NCBI GenBank assembly: GCA_016699715.1
Contig: CP065007.1
Coordinates: forward strand, 620,001-684,000
Direction: 5' to 3'
Origin: Candidatus Competibacteraceae bacterium
GTDB taxonomy: Bacteria > Pseudomonadota > Gammaproteobacteria > Competibacterales > Competibacteraceae
DNA length: 64,000 nucleotides
Part shown: one piece after another, positions 1-8,615 of the stretch
Numbering within the stretch: the first letter of the stretch is position 1
How the letters are laid out: the number at the start of each line of letters is the position of its first letter
Translations under genes and position numbers: made by a program
The notes under the pieces: generated by a model
Database searches by the model: none
What the model saw: only the letters and a program-made list of their open reading frames with translations
What the model was told of the DNA's origin: nothing

Positions 1-100
1 GTGTGAAGAGATAAAGAGGTGTGGGTTTGTCGGCCAGCGGATCGCTTGCTCCGCTGAGTCGGCGCGCCGTTGAGAGCAGGGAGAGAAGCGGGGTGACGGC

Positions 101-901
101 TTATTCGCCCGACTGCAGCAGCGAACCATGTTCGCGTGCATGACGGACGGCAGCTAAAAATACATTGATCGCCAAACCGAGGTAGCCGGCATTCAGCAGC
201 AGGGCATACAGAAAATAATCCAACCGGAACGCATGATCCAGCAGTACCGCCCGCATCCCCTCGAACACATGACTGGCGGGTAAGATCCAGGCCAGCGGTT
301 GCAGCCAGCCGGGCAGGGTGGCGATGGGGTAGTAGATCCCGCACAACGGCGCCAGGGCGAAGATCGCCGCCCAAGCGATGCTTTCGGCGCCCATGCCATG
401 GCGCAGCACCAGGGCGGCGACCAGCAGACCGATGGCCCAGCCCATCAACAGCAGGTTGAGAAAAAAGCCGGCCAGCGGCGGTCCCAGCGCGAACAGGTTG
501 TAGCCGTAGAACGGCAGCGCCAGCGCCACCGCGACCCCGACGCCGACCAGCGTGCGAATCAGGCTGATCGACATCAGCGCCAGGATCAGTTCGATCGGCC
601 GCAGCGGACTGACGAACAGTTGAGCCAGATTGCGGGCGTGCAGCTCCTCGAAGAACACCACCGATACGCCCAACTGGCTGCGAAACAGAATATCCCACAG
701 CAGCACGCCCGACAGCAGCAGCCCCGCCGCCTGGCCGAGTACGTCGCTGTGACCGGCCAGATAGCGGGTGATGAAGCCCCACAGGATCATCTGCACGGTG
801 GGCCAGTAGGCCAGCTCGACGATGCGGATCCAGGAACGGCGCAGCAGGTAGAGGTAGCGCAGCGCCAGCGCGCCGATGCGTTGCGGGGAAATTCCATTCA
901 T
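101..901 (-). CDS. ABC-2 type transporter permease
   Basis: This 266-residue integral inner-membrane protein is the permease half of an ABC exporter. It has about six hydrophobic segments and the ABC-2/NodJ/YadH-like C-terminal pattern (YYPIATLPGWLQPL followed by PASHVFEGMR near residues 190-220). The start codon overlaps the stop of the upstream ATPase gene by four bases (ATGA), so the two are translationally coupled and form one transporter. The substrate cannot be told from sequence; the family includes exporters of polysaccharides, lipids and drugs. It is the last gene of the run pepP-ubiH-ubiI-Rieske-ATPase-permease. The 100 bases beyond its stop hold nothing recognisable. Confidence 0.9.
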   Translation of the reverse strand: MNGISPQRIGALALRYLYLLRRSWIRIVELAYWPTVQMILWGFITRYLAGHSDVLGQAAGLLLSGVLLWDILFRSQLGVSVVFFEELHARNLAQLFVSPLRPIELILALMSISLIRTLVGVGVAVALALPFYGYNLFALGPPLAGFFLNLLLMGWAIGLLVAALVLRHGMGAESIAWAAIFALAPLCGIYYPIATLPGWLQPLAWILPASHVFEGMRAVLLDHAFRLDYFLYALLLNAGYLGLAINVFLAAVRHAREHGSLLQSGE

Positions 902-1650
902 TCGATCACCTCGCCGCTTTGGATGCCGCGGGCGATGTCGAGAAACACTTCTTCCATGTCCTTGCGGCCGTAGCGGTGGATCAGCTCGCGCGGCGTGCCG
1001 CTGGCGACGACGCGCCCGGTCCGCAGCATGATCACCTGATCGCAGAGCCGTTCCACCTCGCTCATGTTGTGCGAGGCCAGCAGCAGGGTCGCGCCGCTGT
1101 GGCGCTGGAAGTTGGTCAGGATGCCGCGCATCCGGTCGGCGGTATCGGGGTCGAGTGAGGCGGTCGGCTCGTCGAGCAGCAGGATGTCCGGTTCGTTCAG
1201 CAGCGCCTTGGCCAGCGCCACCCGGGTTTTCTGGCCGGCGGACAGACTGCCGTAGGGACGTTGGAAGAAAGCATCGATATCCAAATCCCGCCCCAGCACC
1301 GCCAGCCGCTCGCGCACGCGGGGCACGCCGTACAGGCGAGCGTAGACGGTCAGGTTTTCCGCCACGGTCAAGCGTTGCGGCAGATCGACATAGGGTGAGG
1401 AGAAGTTCATGCGCGGCAGCACGCGGTGCTGGTGGCGCGGCACCTCTTCGCCGAGAATGTGAATTCGGCCGCCGGTCGGTAGCAGTAGCCCCAGTAGCAT
1501 GGCGATGGTGGTGGTTTTGCCGGCACCGTTACCGCCGAGCAGGGCGCAGGTGGCGCCACGAGCGATGTCGAAGCTGATGCCGTCCACGGCCCGCACCGAA
1601 CCGTAGTGCTTACACAGATCCTCGACCTGGATGACGGGTGGTTCAGCCAC
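898..1650 (-). CDS. ABC transporter ATP-binding protein
   Basis: A 250-residue ABC ATPase that energises the permease encoded immediately downstream. Visible motifs are Walker A (GGNGAGKTTT, about residues 39-48), the signature LSAGQK, Walker B with ILLLDEPTASLD, and the switch-histidine region LLASHNMSEVE. Its length and single nucleotide-binding domain are typical of ABC-2 export systems (DrrA/CcmA-like). The start overlaps the end of the Rieske gene by eight bases and the stop overlaps the permease start by four, so this is a tightly packed operon. Substrate unknown. Confidence 0.93.
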   Translation of the reverse strand: MAEPPVIQVEDLCKHYGSVRAVDGISFDIARGATCALLGGNGAGKTTTIAMLLGLLLPTGGRIHILGEEVPRHQHRVLPRMNFSSPYVDLPQRLTVAENLTVYARLYGVPRVRERLAVLGRDLDIDAFFQRPYGSLSAGQKTRVALAKALLNEPDILLLDEPTASLDPDTADRMRGILTNFQRHSGATLLLASHNMSEVERLCDQVIMLRTGRVVASGTPRELIHRYGRKDMEEVFLDIARGIQSGEVIE

Positions 1651-1999
1651 CGGCGCGTTCCAGGGGATCGAGCGCGATCAGCCAGCCGTCCCGCTCGATC
1701 AGCGCCACCGCTTGCAGCGACTGCCGGGCGCAGGGGCCGGAAACGCAATAACCGTCTTCAATACGAAACAGGGCTCCGTGGATGCCGCACTGGATGACCG
1801 TGCCGGTGCAATCCAGAAACTGGTCGGGTTCCCATTCCATCGGCGCGCCGGTATGCGGGCAGCGGTTGCGGTAGGCGTAAATGCCCTCCCGCGTGCGCAC
1901 CAACACGAGGTCGGCGTAGCGGGAAGCCGGGTTGATGACGATGCCCTTGCTTTGACCTTCGGCCAGGTCGTCCAGGCGACAGAGGGGGTGTTCGGGCAT
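1643..1999 (-). CDS. Rieske [2Fe-2S] domain protein
   Basis: A 118-residue single-domain Rieske protein. The two cluster-binding boxes are visible: CPHTG (with the C-x-H pattern) near residue 46 and CGIHG (C-x-x-H) near residue 74, giving the two Cys and two His that hold a [2Fe-2S] cluster. There is no signal peptide or membrane anchor, so it is a cytoplasmic NirD/ferredoxin-like Rieske protein rather than a bc1 subunit. It sits between ubiI and an ABC exporter. A role as electron donor to a neighbouring monooxygenase is possible but is inference only. Confidence 0.88.
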   Translation of the reverse strand: MPEHPLCRLDDLAEGQSKGIVINPASRYADLVLVRTREGIYAYRNRCPHTGAPMEWEPDQFLDCTGTVIQCGIHGALFRIEDGYCVSGPCARQSLQAVALIERDGWLIALDPLERAGG

Positions 2000-2005
2000 C
2001 GGAAC

Positions 2006-3226
2006 TCAGCTCGCCGCCCGCGCCAGTTTCGGCAGATCGCCCTCCAGCCCCATCGCCCGCCGGGCGATGCGGTTTTTCAGCGGGCCGGCGGCGTCGGTCA
2101 GGTTGAGGCCAAGATTCCGCAGTAGCCGCACCGGTGGCAGCGGGTTGCCGAACAGCCGCTTGAAACCGTCCATGACGCCCAGCATTAGCAGATTATCGCC
2201 TTTGCGCCAGCGTTCGTAGCGCCGCAGTACCCTGAGTGCGCCCACCTCGTGACCGGCGGCCAGGCCGTCCAGCAGCACCTCGGCCAGCGTCGCCGCGTCC
2301 AACAGTCCCAGATTGACGCCCTGTCCGGCCAGCGGGTGGAGCACATGGGCGGCGTCGCCGATCAGAGCCAGGCCAGGTTTGACGTAGGCGTGGGCGTGCT
2401 GCAAACGCAGGGGGAAAGCACCGCGTGGCCCGACCTGCACGATCTCACCCAGTCGCCGGTCGAAGGCTTCCGTCAGCGCCCGAGCGAAATCGTGCTCGTC
2501 CAGCCCCAGTAACTGGTCGGCCTGTTCCGGTGTGGTGGACCAGACGATGGAACAGCGCCCGTCGTGCAGCGGCAGGAACGCCAGCGGCCCGGTCGGCAGA
2601 AAACGCTGCCAGGCGGTTTCCTGATGTGCTTCGGCGGTGCGCACGTTGGCGACCAGCGCCTTCTGGTCGTAGCTCCAGCCGCGAGTGTCGATTTCCGCCA
2701 GTTCTCGCACCCTGGATTGCGCGCCGTCCGCGCCGACCAGCAGCCGCGTCGCGAATTCGCGCCCATCGGTCAAGCGCACTCGCCAGCCACCCGCGTCCTC
2801 GGGCCAAGCGGTTTCCAGCGCCGCCGGACACAGCAGATCCACCGCCGGCAGTTGCCGCGCCCGCTCCAGGAGAGCGTACTGAATCACCCGATTTTCGACG
2901 ATCCAGCCCAGCAGCGGCTCGCCGAGGGTGGCGCTGTCGAAATGAATCTGACCAAAGCCACCGGCGTCCCATACCCGCATGTCGCGGAAGGGACTGACCC
3001 GCCAGGCGGTCATGCCGCTCCAGGCGTCCACCGCCGCGAAAATGCGCTGCGAGGCGCGATGGATGGCGGAGACCCGCAGGTCGGCTTCCTCGTTCGGACG
3101 GATGCGCTCCAGCGGCACGCCTTCCAGCAGGGCGATTTTGAGATCGGCGTGGCCCAGCGCGCAGGCCAGCGTCGAGCCGACCATGCCGCCGCCGGCGATG
3201 ATGAGGTCGTAATCGGGATTCGTCAT
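2006..3226 (-). CDS. ubiI: UbiI-type ubiquinone biosynthesis FAD monooxygenase
   Basis: An FAD-dependent aromatic hydroxylase of the UbiH/UbiI/UbiF family, 406 residues. The N-terminus holds the dinucleotide-binding motif (DLIIAGGGMVGS) and the C-terminal half the FAD/ribityl motif (GDAAHVLHPLAGQGVNLG). I chose the ATG at 3226 over an upstream ATG at 3322 because it starts just before the Rossmann motif and overlaps the ubiH stop by four bases (ATGA). Position directly after ubiH and the LLDAATLAEVL stretch after the FAD motif favour UbiI (C5 hydroxylation of the ubiquinone ring) over UbiF. The assignment among paralogues is by synteny. Confidence 0.88.
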   Translation of the reverse strand: MTNPDYDLIIAGGGMVGSTLACALGHADLKIALLEGVPLERIRPNEEADLRVSAIHRASQRIFAAVDAWSGMTAWRVSPFRDMRVWDAGGFGQIHFDSATLGEPLLGWIVENRVIQYALLERARQLPAVDLLCPAALETAWPEDAGGWRVRLTDGREFATRLLVGADGAQSRVRELAEIDTRGWSYDQKALVANVRTAEAHQETAWQRFLPTGPLAFLPLHDGRCSIVWSTTPEQADQLLGLDEHDFARALTEAFDRRLGEIVQVGPRGAFPLRLQHAHAYVKPGLALIGDAAHVLHPLAGQGVNLGLLDAATLAEVLLDGLAAGHEVGALRVLRRYERWRKGDNLLMLGVMDGFKRLFGNPLPPVRLLRNLGLNLTDAAGPLKNRIARRAMGLEGDLPKLARAAS

Positions 3227-4479
3227 GGGATCGTCGCCCCCGAGGGTGATGCCGTCAGCGCCAGCCCGCGCGCCAGTTTCGGCACCCGCCCGTCCAGCCC
3301 CATGGTTTGTCGGGCGAACCAATGCTTGAGCGGTGGCAGCAGGTCAAATCCCAGCAGTCCCAGATTGCGGGCGGCCCGCACCGGCGGCAGCGGGTTGGCG
3401 AACAGCCGGTTCAGCGCGTCGGTGAATGCAATCGTCCGTCGCTGATCCCAGCGCCGCCAGTCGGCGTAGCGGTTGAGCACCCTAAGATCGCCGATGTCCT
3501 CGCCACGCCGACCCGCGTCCGCGACCACTTCCGCCAGCGCCGCCACGTCGCGGATGCCGAGGTTGAAGCCCTGGCCGGCGATGGGATGCAGGGTGTGGGC
3601 GGCATTGCCGAGGATCGCCACGCGCTGGCGGGCGTGTTCGCGTGCTTTCAGCAGAAACAGCGGATAGGCTTGCCGACGGCCGACGCGGAGAAACGGCCCC
3701 AGCCGGTCGCCGAATCGTTGCTGCAGCAGGGCGATGAAACCGGCGTCGTCGAGGTCCAGCACCGCCGCCGCTTCGGCGTCGTCCACCGTGCAGACCACCG
3801 CGCAGCGGTTGTCGCTCATGGGCAGCAGCGCCACCGGTCCGTCCGGGGTGAAGCGCTCGTAGGCCACGTGGCGATGCGGCAGGGTCGGGGTGACGTTGGC
3901 GATCACCGCCTGCTGGCCATACTCCCAGCGCAGGGTGGCGATGCCGAGTTGTTCGCGCACCGGCGAGCGGGCGCCGTCGGCGGCCACCAGTAAGCGAGCC
4001 CGCAGTTCCACCGTCCGTTCGTCGCCAAAACGGACGCCGATACAGGCGGCGTCCGGTTCGATGCGCACGGTTTCCAGTCGGGCCGGGCAGAGCAGTTCCA
4101 CCTTGCTCAAGGTCGGCAATTTCGCCAGTAGCGCCGCGCCGATCAAGCGCGCCTCGGCCACGTAACCCAGCGCCTCCACGCCCTCGTCGCGGCAGTCGAG
4201 ATGGGCGAAGCCGGGGCTGCCGCGCTCGGAAATGTGGATTTGGCGGATCGGCGTGGCGGTGGCGGCCAGCGTTTCCCACAGATCCAGGGTCTGGAAGATG
4301 CGTCGGGTCCCCTGCGCCAGGGCCAGGGTGCGGTCGTCATAGCCGGGGTGCTCGCTGACGGTCAGCGGCGCGGCCTCGATCAGGCCGATCCGTAAATCCT
4401 GACCGTCCAGCGCGCAGGCCAGACTGGCGCCGACCATGCCGCCGCCAACGATCAGCAGATCGTAGTCCACGTTGTTCAT
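3223..4479 (-). CDS. ubiH: 2-octaprenyl-6-methoxyphenol hydroxylase (UbiH)
   Basis: An FAD-dependent monooxygenase of ubiquinone biosynthesis, 418 residues. It carries the GxGxxG-type motif (LLIVGGGMVGASLACAL) at the N-terminus and GNAAHTLHPIAGQGFNLG in the FAD-binding C-terminal part, a wording typical of UbiH. The ATG at 4479 is preferred over the one at 4497 because it overlaps the pepP stop by four bases. Gene order pepP-ubiH-ubiI matches many gammaproteobacteria. The product acts at the membrane-associated Ubi complex and hydroxylates C1 of the ring. Confidence 0.92.
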   Translation of the reverse strand: MNNVDYDLLIVGGGMVGASLACALDGQDLRIGLIEAAPLTVSEHPGYDDRTLALAQGTRRIFQTLDLWETLAATATPIRQIHISERGSPGFAHLDCRDEGVEALGYVAEARLIGAALLAKLPTLSKVELLCPARLETVRIEPDAACIGVRFGDERTVELRARLLVAADGARSPVREQLGIATLRWEYGQQAVIANVTPTLPHRHVAYERFTPDGPVALLPMSDNRCAVVCTVDDAEAAAVLDLDDAGFIALLQQRFGDRLGPFLRVGRRQAYPLFLLKAREHARQRVAILGNAAHTLHPIAGQGFNLGIRDVAALAEVVADAGRRGEDIGDLRVLNRYADWRRWDQRRTIAFTDALNRLFANPLPPVRAARNLGLLGFDLLPPLKHWFARQTMGLDGRVPKLARGLALTASPSGATIP

Positions 4480-5843
4480 CCGCCCTCCCGCATCCATGCT
4501 TCGATGTCGGCGATTTCCTTGGGCGCGGCCTCGGTCAGCACTTCGGGCTCGTCGGCGGTGACCAGCACGTCATCCTCGATGCGGATGCCGATTCGCCACC
4601 AGCGTTCGTCCACATCGGTTTCCAGCCGAACGCCGAGCCGCGCCCAGCTCTCCTCCATGCGTTTACTGCCGGCGGGGATGTACAGTCCGGGCTCGATGGT
4701 GGTCACCATGCCCGGTTCGAACGCCCGCCAGTCGTCGCCGGTCTTGTAGTCGCCGACGTCGTGGACGTCCATGCCCAGCCAGTGGCCGGTGCGGTGCATG
4801 TAGAATCCCTTGTGCTGTTCCGTCTTGATCAGTGCGTCCACTTCGCCGTGCAGCAGGCCGAGCGCCACCAGCCCCTCGGTCAGAACGCGGACCGCCGCGT
4901 CGTGCGGCTCGTTGAAGCGGCGGCCGGGGCGGACCTGGTCGATGGCGGCTTTCTGCGCGGCTAGCACCAGCTCGTAAATGGCGCGTTGCTCGCCGGAGAA
5001 GCGGCCGTTGACCGGAAAGGTGCGGGTGATATCGGACGCGTAGCCGTCCACCTCGGCGCCGGCGTCGATCAACAGCAGGTCGCCGTCGCGCAGTTCGGCG
5101 TTGTTTTCGATGTAATGCAGGATGCAACTGTTGTCGCCGCCGCCGACGATGGCTGGATAGGACCAGCCGGCGCCGTTACCGAGAAAGGTGTGGAAGATTT
5201 CCGCCTCGATCTGGTATTCCATCATGCCCGGTCGGCAGGCCCGCATGGCCCGGCGATGCGCTTCGCAGGCGATGCGGGCGGATTCGCGCATCACCGCGAT
5301 TTCCTCGGGTTCCTTGCGCAGTCGCATGGCATGCAGCAGGTGTTCCAGGGCAATGAAGGCGACCGGTGCCCGCACCCCGGTGCGGGCCTGGCCACGGACC
5401 CGGTTGATCCAGTCCATGACCCGCCGGTCGAAATCCGGGTTGTAACCGATGGCGTAAAATACCCGTTCGCGGTTTTCCAGCAAGGGCGGTAGCAGCTGGT
5501 CCAATTGGGCGATGGGATGGGCGTTGTCGGCGCCGTAGCGCTCCACCGCGCCTTGCGGTCCGGCGCGACGACCGTGCCAGATTTCCATTTGCGGGTCGCG
5601 CTCGCGGCAGAACAGCAGAAACTCCTGTTCGCCACCGGGGGCCAGCACGGCGATCGCTTCCGGCTCGGGAAAACCGGTCAGATAATAAAAATCGCTGTCT
5701 TGACGGTAGGGATAGTGGATATCGCGGTTGCGCGGGGCCGACGGCGCGGCCGGCAGCACGGCGACCGAACCGGGACCCATGCCTGCCATCAGCGTGCGGC
5801 GGCGGCGGGCGAAAACGCTGGGCGGTATGGTACGGGCAAGCAT
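4476..5843 (-). CDS. pepP: Xaa-Pro aminopeptidase (aminopeptidase P)
   Basis: A 455-residue M24B metallopeptidase that removes N-terminal residues preceding proline. The N-terminal AMP_N domain covers about residues 1-140. The dinuclear metal site of the pita-bread fold is recognisable: the two Asp of DAGAEVDGYASDITRTF, the His in HRTGHWLGMDVHDV, the Glu in TIEPGLY, and the Glu in IRIEDDVLVT. Length matches E. coli PepP. It heads the block pepP-ubiH-ubiI and lies 22 bases after ygfB. Confidence 0.95.
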   Translation of the reverse strand: MLARTIPPSVFARRRRTLMAGMGPGSVAVLPAAPSAPRNRDIHYPYRQDSDFYYLTGFPEPEAIAVLAPGGEQEFLLFCRERDPQMEIWHGRRAGPQGAVERYGADNAHPIAQLDQLLPPLLENRERVFYAIGYNPDFDRRVMDWINRVRGQARTGVRAPVAFIALEHLLHAMRLRKEPEEIAVMRESARIACEAHRRAMRACRPGMMEYQIEAEIFHTFLGNGAGWSYPAIVGGGDNSCILHYIENNAELRDGDLLLIDAGAEVDGYASDITRTFPVNGRFSGEQRAIYELVLAAQKAAIDQVRPGRRFNEPHDAAVRVLTEGLVALGLLHGEVDALIKTEQHKGFYMHRTGHWLGMDVHDVGDYKTGDDWRAFEPGMVTTIEPGLYIPAGSKRMEESWARLGVRLETDVDERWWRIGIRIEDDVLVTADEPEVLTEAAPKEIADIEAWMREGG

Positions 5844-5865
5844 CGGCGGCGGGGCTCCGGGTTGA

Positions 5866-6411
5866 TTAGTGCAGGCGGGTGGAGGGGCGGCTCAGGTCCT
5901 GCTGGACGATCAGCAACCCGACCCGCAGGTATTCGACCACTTCGGCGTAAGCGGTTTCATCGGCTTCGGTGGCGTCTTCGGTTTCGAAGCCAACCCGGGC
6001 AATTTCGGCCGCGTCGTGCAGAAATTCCCGGCTTTCCTCGGAGAGCGCGCGGTGCTGGTCAGCCTGCCCCAGACCCAAGCCGAACAGCAGGCCCTGACAC
6101 CAGGCGCCGAGTGCATCGGTGCGTTGCCGCAGGGGGGCCTCGTCTTCAGGCAACAGAGGGGTTGCCGTGCAGTCGATATCGCTCAATTGGGCGGCGCCGT
6201 ATTCGAACAGCTTCCGTAGCAGATCGTCGGCGGCTTCGGAGTCCTCGCTCTTGTCGGCCAGTTCTTCGTGGACACAGCTTAGCCACCGCTCGCAGTTCAG
6301 GTTCGGGTCGGCGCACAGCAGGCCGCACAGCAATCCATGCAACTCGGCGGGGTTGAAGGGATCGAGCAACCGGGTCAGGCGTTCGAATATGGGCGAATGG
6401 CTGGCAAGCAT
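5866..6411 (-). CDS. ygfB: UPF0149 (YgfB/YecA) family protein
   Basis: An acidic 181-residue protein of the YgfB family. The N-terminal wording (LDPFNPAELHGLLCGLLCA) and the distribution of Leu/Glu-rich helices match the family, and its place directly before pepP-ubiH matches the conserved gammaproteobacterial cluster. The biochemical function is poorly defined: the Pseudomonas aeruginosa homologue has been linked to control of ampDh3 expression. Divergent from the zapA operon, with about 120 bases of shared promoter region. Confidence 0.88.
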   Translation of the reverse strand: MLASHSPIFERLTRLLDPFNPAELHGLLCGLLCADPNLNCERWLSCVHEELADKSEDSEAADDLLRKLFEYGAAQLSDIDCTATPLLPEDEAPLRQRTDALGAWCQGLLFGLGLGQADQHRALSEESREFLHDAAEIARVGFETEDATEADETAYAEVVEYLRVGLLIVQQDLSRPSTRLH

Positions 6412-6531
6412 CGGGAGAACTCCTGCACTCTTGAAGCGACGCGTCGGCGGGCAATCCTAACATTCCTCGCTTTGACCTCGAAAGCGGGCGGAAAATTGAC
6501 CCGGCTGGAATGACCGCTCTATAGTATTTAC

Positions 6532-6810
6532 ATGGAAACCGACGAACTGTACGAAACCGCAGCGCCCGCCGAGGTGGGCGATCTGGAAAATACCCCTGAA
6601 ACCGCCACGACCGGTCTCGCCATCCTTGCCGAACGGCTGGAACGGCTGGCCGCGCTGTGCGAGCGTTTGCAGGAAGACAACCACTTTTTGCGCGAGCAGA
6701 ATCAGGTATTGCAGGCGGAAAGCAGCACCCTGCGCGAGCAGAACGAACAGTCGCGTTCCCGCATCGAGGCCATGATCGTGCGCCTGAGGGGTTTGGAGCA
6801 AGCCTCATGA
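6532..6810 (+). CDS. Small coiled-coil protein upstream of zapA
   Basis: A 92-residue acidic protein whose second half is one long heptad-rich helix (Leu/Glu/Gln-rich, about residues 28-88), predicted coiled coil. It belongs to the small family found immediately upstream of zapA in gammaproteobacteria (TIGR02449-like). Its stop overlaps the zapA ATG by four bases, implying coupled translation and a possible role in the Z-ring layer, by analogy with ZapB. The function is inferred from position only. Confidence 0.8.
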   Translation: METDELYETAAPAEVGDLENTPETATTGLAILAERLERLAALCERLQEDNHFLREQNQVLQAESSTLREQNEQSRSRIEAMIVRLRGLEQAS

Positions 6811-7124
6811 GCCAGGAAACCGTGGGTGTCACCGTGCATCTGATGGGTTGTGAGTATCGCTTTGCCTGCCGACCCTCCGAGCGCGACGATCTGTTGGAGG
6901 CGGCCCGCTATCTCGACGAACAGATGCGGGAAGTGCGTGATCACACCAGCAAGCTGCTGAGCTTGGAAGCGGTTGCGATGATGGCCGCGCTCAATGTCAG
7001 CAACGAGTTGCTGCGGCAGCGGCGTTTGTCGGCTGAAGCGAATACGCTGGTCGACCGTCAGGTGGGGGATTTATTACAAAAAGTTGACGCTGTGCTTAGC
7101 AAAGCTGAGTCGGAAGGGTTATAA
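6807..7124 (+). CDS. zapA: Cell division protein ZapA
   Basis: A 105-residue ZapA homologue that cross-links FtsZ filaments at the division site. The N-terminal globular part starts MSQETVGVTVHLMGCEYRF and contains the conserved EAARYLDEQMREVR helix; the C-terminal helix is the dimerisation coiled coil. I placed the start at 6807, where ATG overlaps the stop of the preceding coiled-coil gene. The ssrS-like RNA follows directly, as in most gammaproteobacteria. Confidence 0.93.
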   Translation: MSQETVGVTVHLMGCEYRFACRPSERDDLLEAARYLDEQMREVRDHTSKLLSLEAVAMMAALNVSNELLRQRRLSAEANTLVDRQVGDLLQKVDAVLSKAESEGL

Positions 7125-7142
7125 TCCCCTCCAAGGATCTCT

Positions 7143-7352
7143 ATTTCAGTTTGGGCGTTCTCTGCGGTGTTCGAGTAATGGGCCGGGTAACCCCTTGATC
7201 CTAGATATTTTTACCCAGGGAGCACGGTCGTCGGTGTGGTGTGCATGTCCGCCATGTTGCGGAAAGCCTGATATGCCGCTCTGTTCCCCCACTTGAACCA
7301 CATGGTTCAAGGGCAAAGGCTCGAGACGGCACAGGCGGAGAACGCCCTCTTC
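7143..7352 (+). ncRNA. ssrS: 6S RNA
   Basis: Three observations support 6S RNA. It lies in the canonical place between zapA and fau. Its ends form a closing stem, with gggcgttctc at 7153-7162 exactly complementary to gagaacgccc at 7338-7347. It contains the conserved 3' segment cttgaaccacatggttcaag near 7292, matching the E. coli CUUGAACC...GGUUCAAG hairpin. 6S RNA mimics an open promoter and sequesters sigma-70 RNA polymerase in stationary phase. The transcript ends are approximate. Confidence 0.92.
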
Positions 7353-7361
7353 CCAACCCAG

Positions 7362-7386
7362 CGACGCATTACGCGTCGTTTTTTTA
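7362..7386 (+). terminator. Intrinsic terminator after 6S RNA
   Basis: A six-base stem (cgacgc / gcgtcg) with a short loop is followed by a run of seven T residues, ending just before the fau start codon. It could terminate 6S RNA or attenuate readthrough into fau. Confidence 0.75.
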
Positions 7387-7402
7387 TGTCTCGCAATCCG
7401 TG

Positions 7403-8011
7403 ATGATCGACTCGCAATCGCTACGTCGACAGCTTCGTGCCTTGCGGCGCGGTCTATCCCCCGCCGCGCGCCAACAGGCCGCGCTGGCCGTCGCTCGTCG
7501 TCTGGAATCCTGGCCGTTGGCTCGCGCCATTCGGATTGCCGGTTACTGGGCTTGCGATGGCGAGTTGGACCCAGAGCCGTTGCTGAAACGAGCCTGGACC
7601 GAAGACCGACAGATTTTTCTGCCGGTGTTGGCCGGCGAACCGCCGCGCTCGCTCCGGTTCGCGCCCTACCGGGCCGGCGCGCCGCTGCGCCGCAACCGAT
7701 TCGATATCCCCGAACCCGAGGTTGCGCCGGCGGAATGCTTGCAAGCCGCGGATCTGGATCTGGTCCTGGTGCCGCTGGTGGCTTTCGATTCGACCGGTAC
7801 CCGCCTCGGCATGGGAGGGGGGTTCTACGATCGCAGCTTCGCTTTTCCGCGCGGTGCGAACGAACTGGGCCGAAGGCCCTACCTGTTGGGGGTGGGCTAT
7901 GAATTCCAAGCGGTTGCCGAACTGGTTCGGCAACCGTGGGATGTACCGCTGGATGCCGCGGTGACCGAGCGGGCGTTTTACCAGTTTTCCAATGATGAAG
8001 GACAGGCATGA
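7403..8011 (+). CDS. fau: 5-formyltetrahydrofolate cyclo-ligase
   Basis: A 202-residue enzyme that converts 5-formyl-THF to 5,10-methenyl-THF with ATP. The N-terminus has the Arg-rich helix (LRRQLRALRRGLSP), and the C-terminal half has the conserved ATP/folate loop GTRLGMGGGFYDRSF. The ATG at 7403 starts the conserved domain; an open frame runs upstream through the 6S RNA but has no family similarity. Synteny zapA-6S-fau is conserved. The stop overlaps the next gene by four bases. Confidence 0.93.
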   Translation: MIDSQSLRRQLRALRRGLSPAARQQAALAVARRLESWPLARAIRIAGYWACDGELDPEPLLKRAWTEDRQIFLPVLAGEPPRSLRFAPYRAGAPLRRNRFDIPEPEVAPAECLQAADLDLVLVPLVAFDSTGTRLGMGGGFYDRSFAFPRGANELGRRPYLLGVGYEFQAVAELVRQPWDVPLDAAVTERAFYQFSNDEGQA

Positions 8012-8484
8012 GCTATTGGCTGTTGAAATCCGAGCCGCGAGCGTTCGGCGTCATCGACCTGGAAAATGCACCGAACCAAACGACCCCTTGGGAAGGGGTG
8101 CGCAACTATCAGGCGCGTAATTTCCTGCGGGATGGTTTGCGCTTGGGCGATCAAGCGTTTTTTTATCACTCCGGCACGACAAACCCCGCCATCGTGGGGA
8201 TCGTCGAAGTGGTGCGGGCTGCTTATCCCGATGAAACCGCCTTCGATCCAGGTAGTCCCTATCACGATCCCGCCAGCACGCCGGACCGGCCTCGCTGGTA
8301 TCGGGTGGATGTGCGGCTGGTCCGCCGCCTGCGCCGCCCGATCACGCTGACCGAACTGAAACGCCATCAGGAGACTCTTGGCGATTTTCCCCTGCTGCGC
8401 CTGGGCAACCGCCTGTCGGTGCTGCCGGTGACCGCGGCGCAATGGGCGTGCGTGTTGGCCCTGGAAACCCGGCCGTTGACCTAA
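8008..8484 (+). CDS. EVE domain protein
   Basis: A 158-residue single-domain EVE protein (PUA-like fold that binds modified bases). It begins MSYWLLKSEPRAF, the typical EVE start, with the conserved WEGVRNYQARNFLRD and the AFFYHS segment. The start overlaps the fau stop (ATGA). Stand-alone EVE proteins of this length are widespread in proteobacteria and their physiological ligand is not settled. Its stop codon abuts an inverted-repeat element. Confidence 0.9.
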   Translation: MSYWLLKSEPRAFGVIDLENAPNQTTPWEGVRNYQARNFLRDGLRLGDQAFFYHSGTTNPAIVGIVEVVRAAYPDETAFDPGSPYHDPASTPDRPRWYRVDVRLVRRLRRPITLTELKRHQETLGDFPLLRLGNRLSVLPVTAAQWACVLALETRPLT

Positions 8485-8615
8485 GAAGCTGTACAAAAAC
8501 TAAGTTGTTGATTGTTCCGCCAAGCTTGCCGGCGATGGCGGAAAATCATTACGGACAAGCCCGCTTCCACACATAACATATTGATTGGTAAGAAGGTAGT
8601 TTTTGTACAGCTTCT
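8484..8615. repeat. 132-bp element with perfect 19-bp terminal inverted repeats
   Basis: agaagctgtacaaaaacta at 8484-8502 is an exact inverted copy of the sequence at 8597-8615. If the ends are set one base inwards, the element is flanked by TAA on both sides (8482-8484 and 8615-8617), as for a 3-bp target duplication. It contains no ORF. It sits exactly between two convergent stop codons. Either a MITE-like non-autonomous element or a large bidirectional terminator hairpin would fit. Confidence 0.65.
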
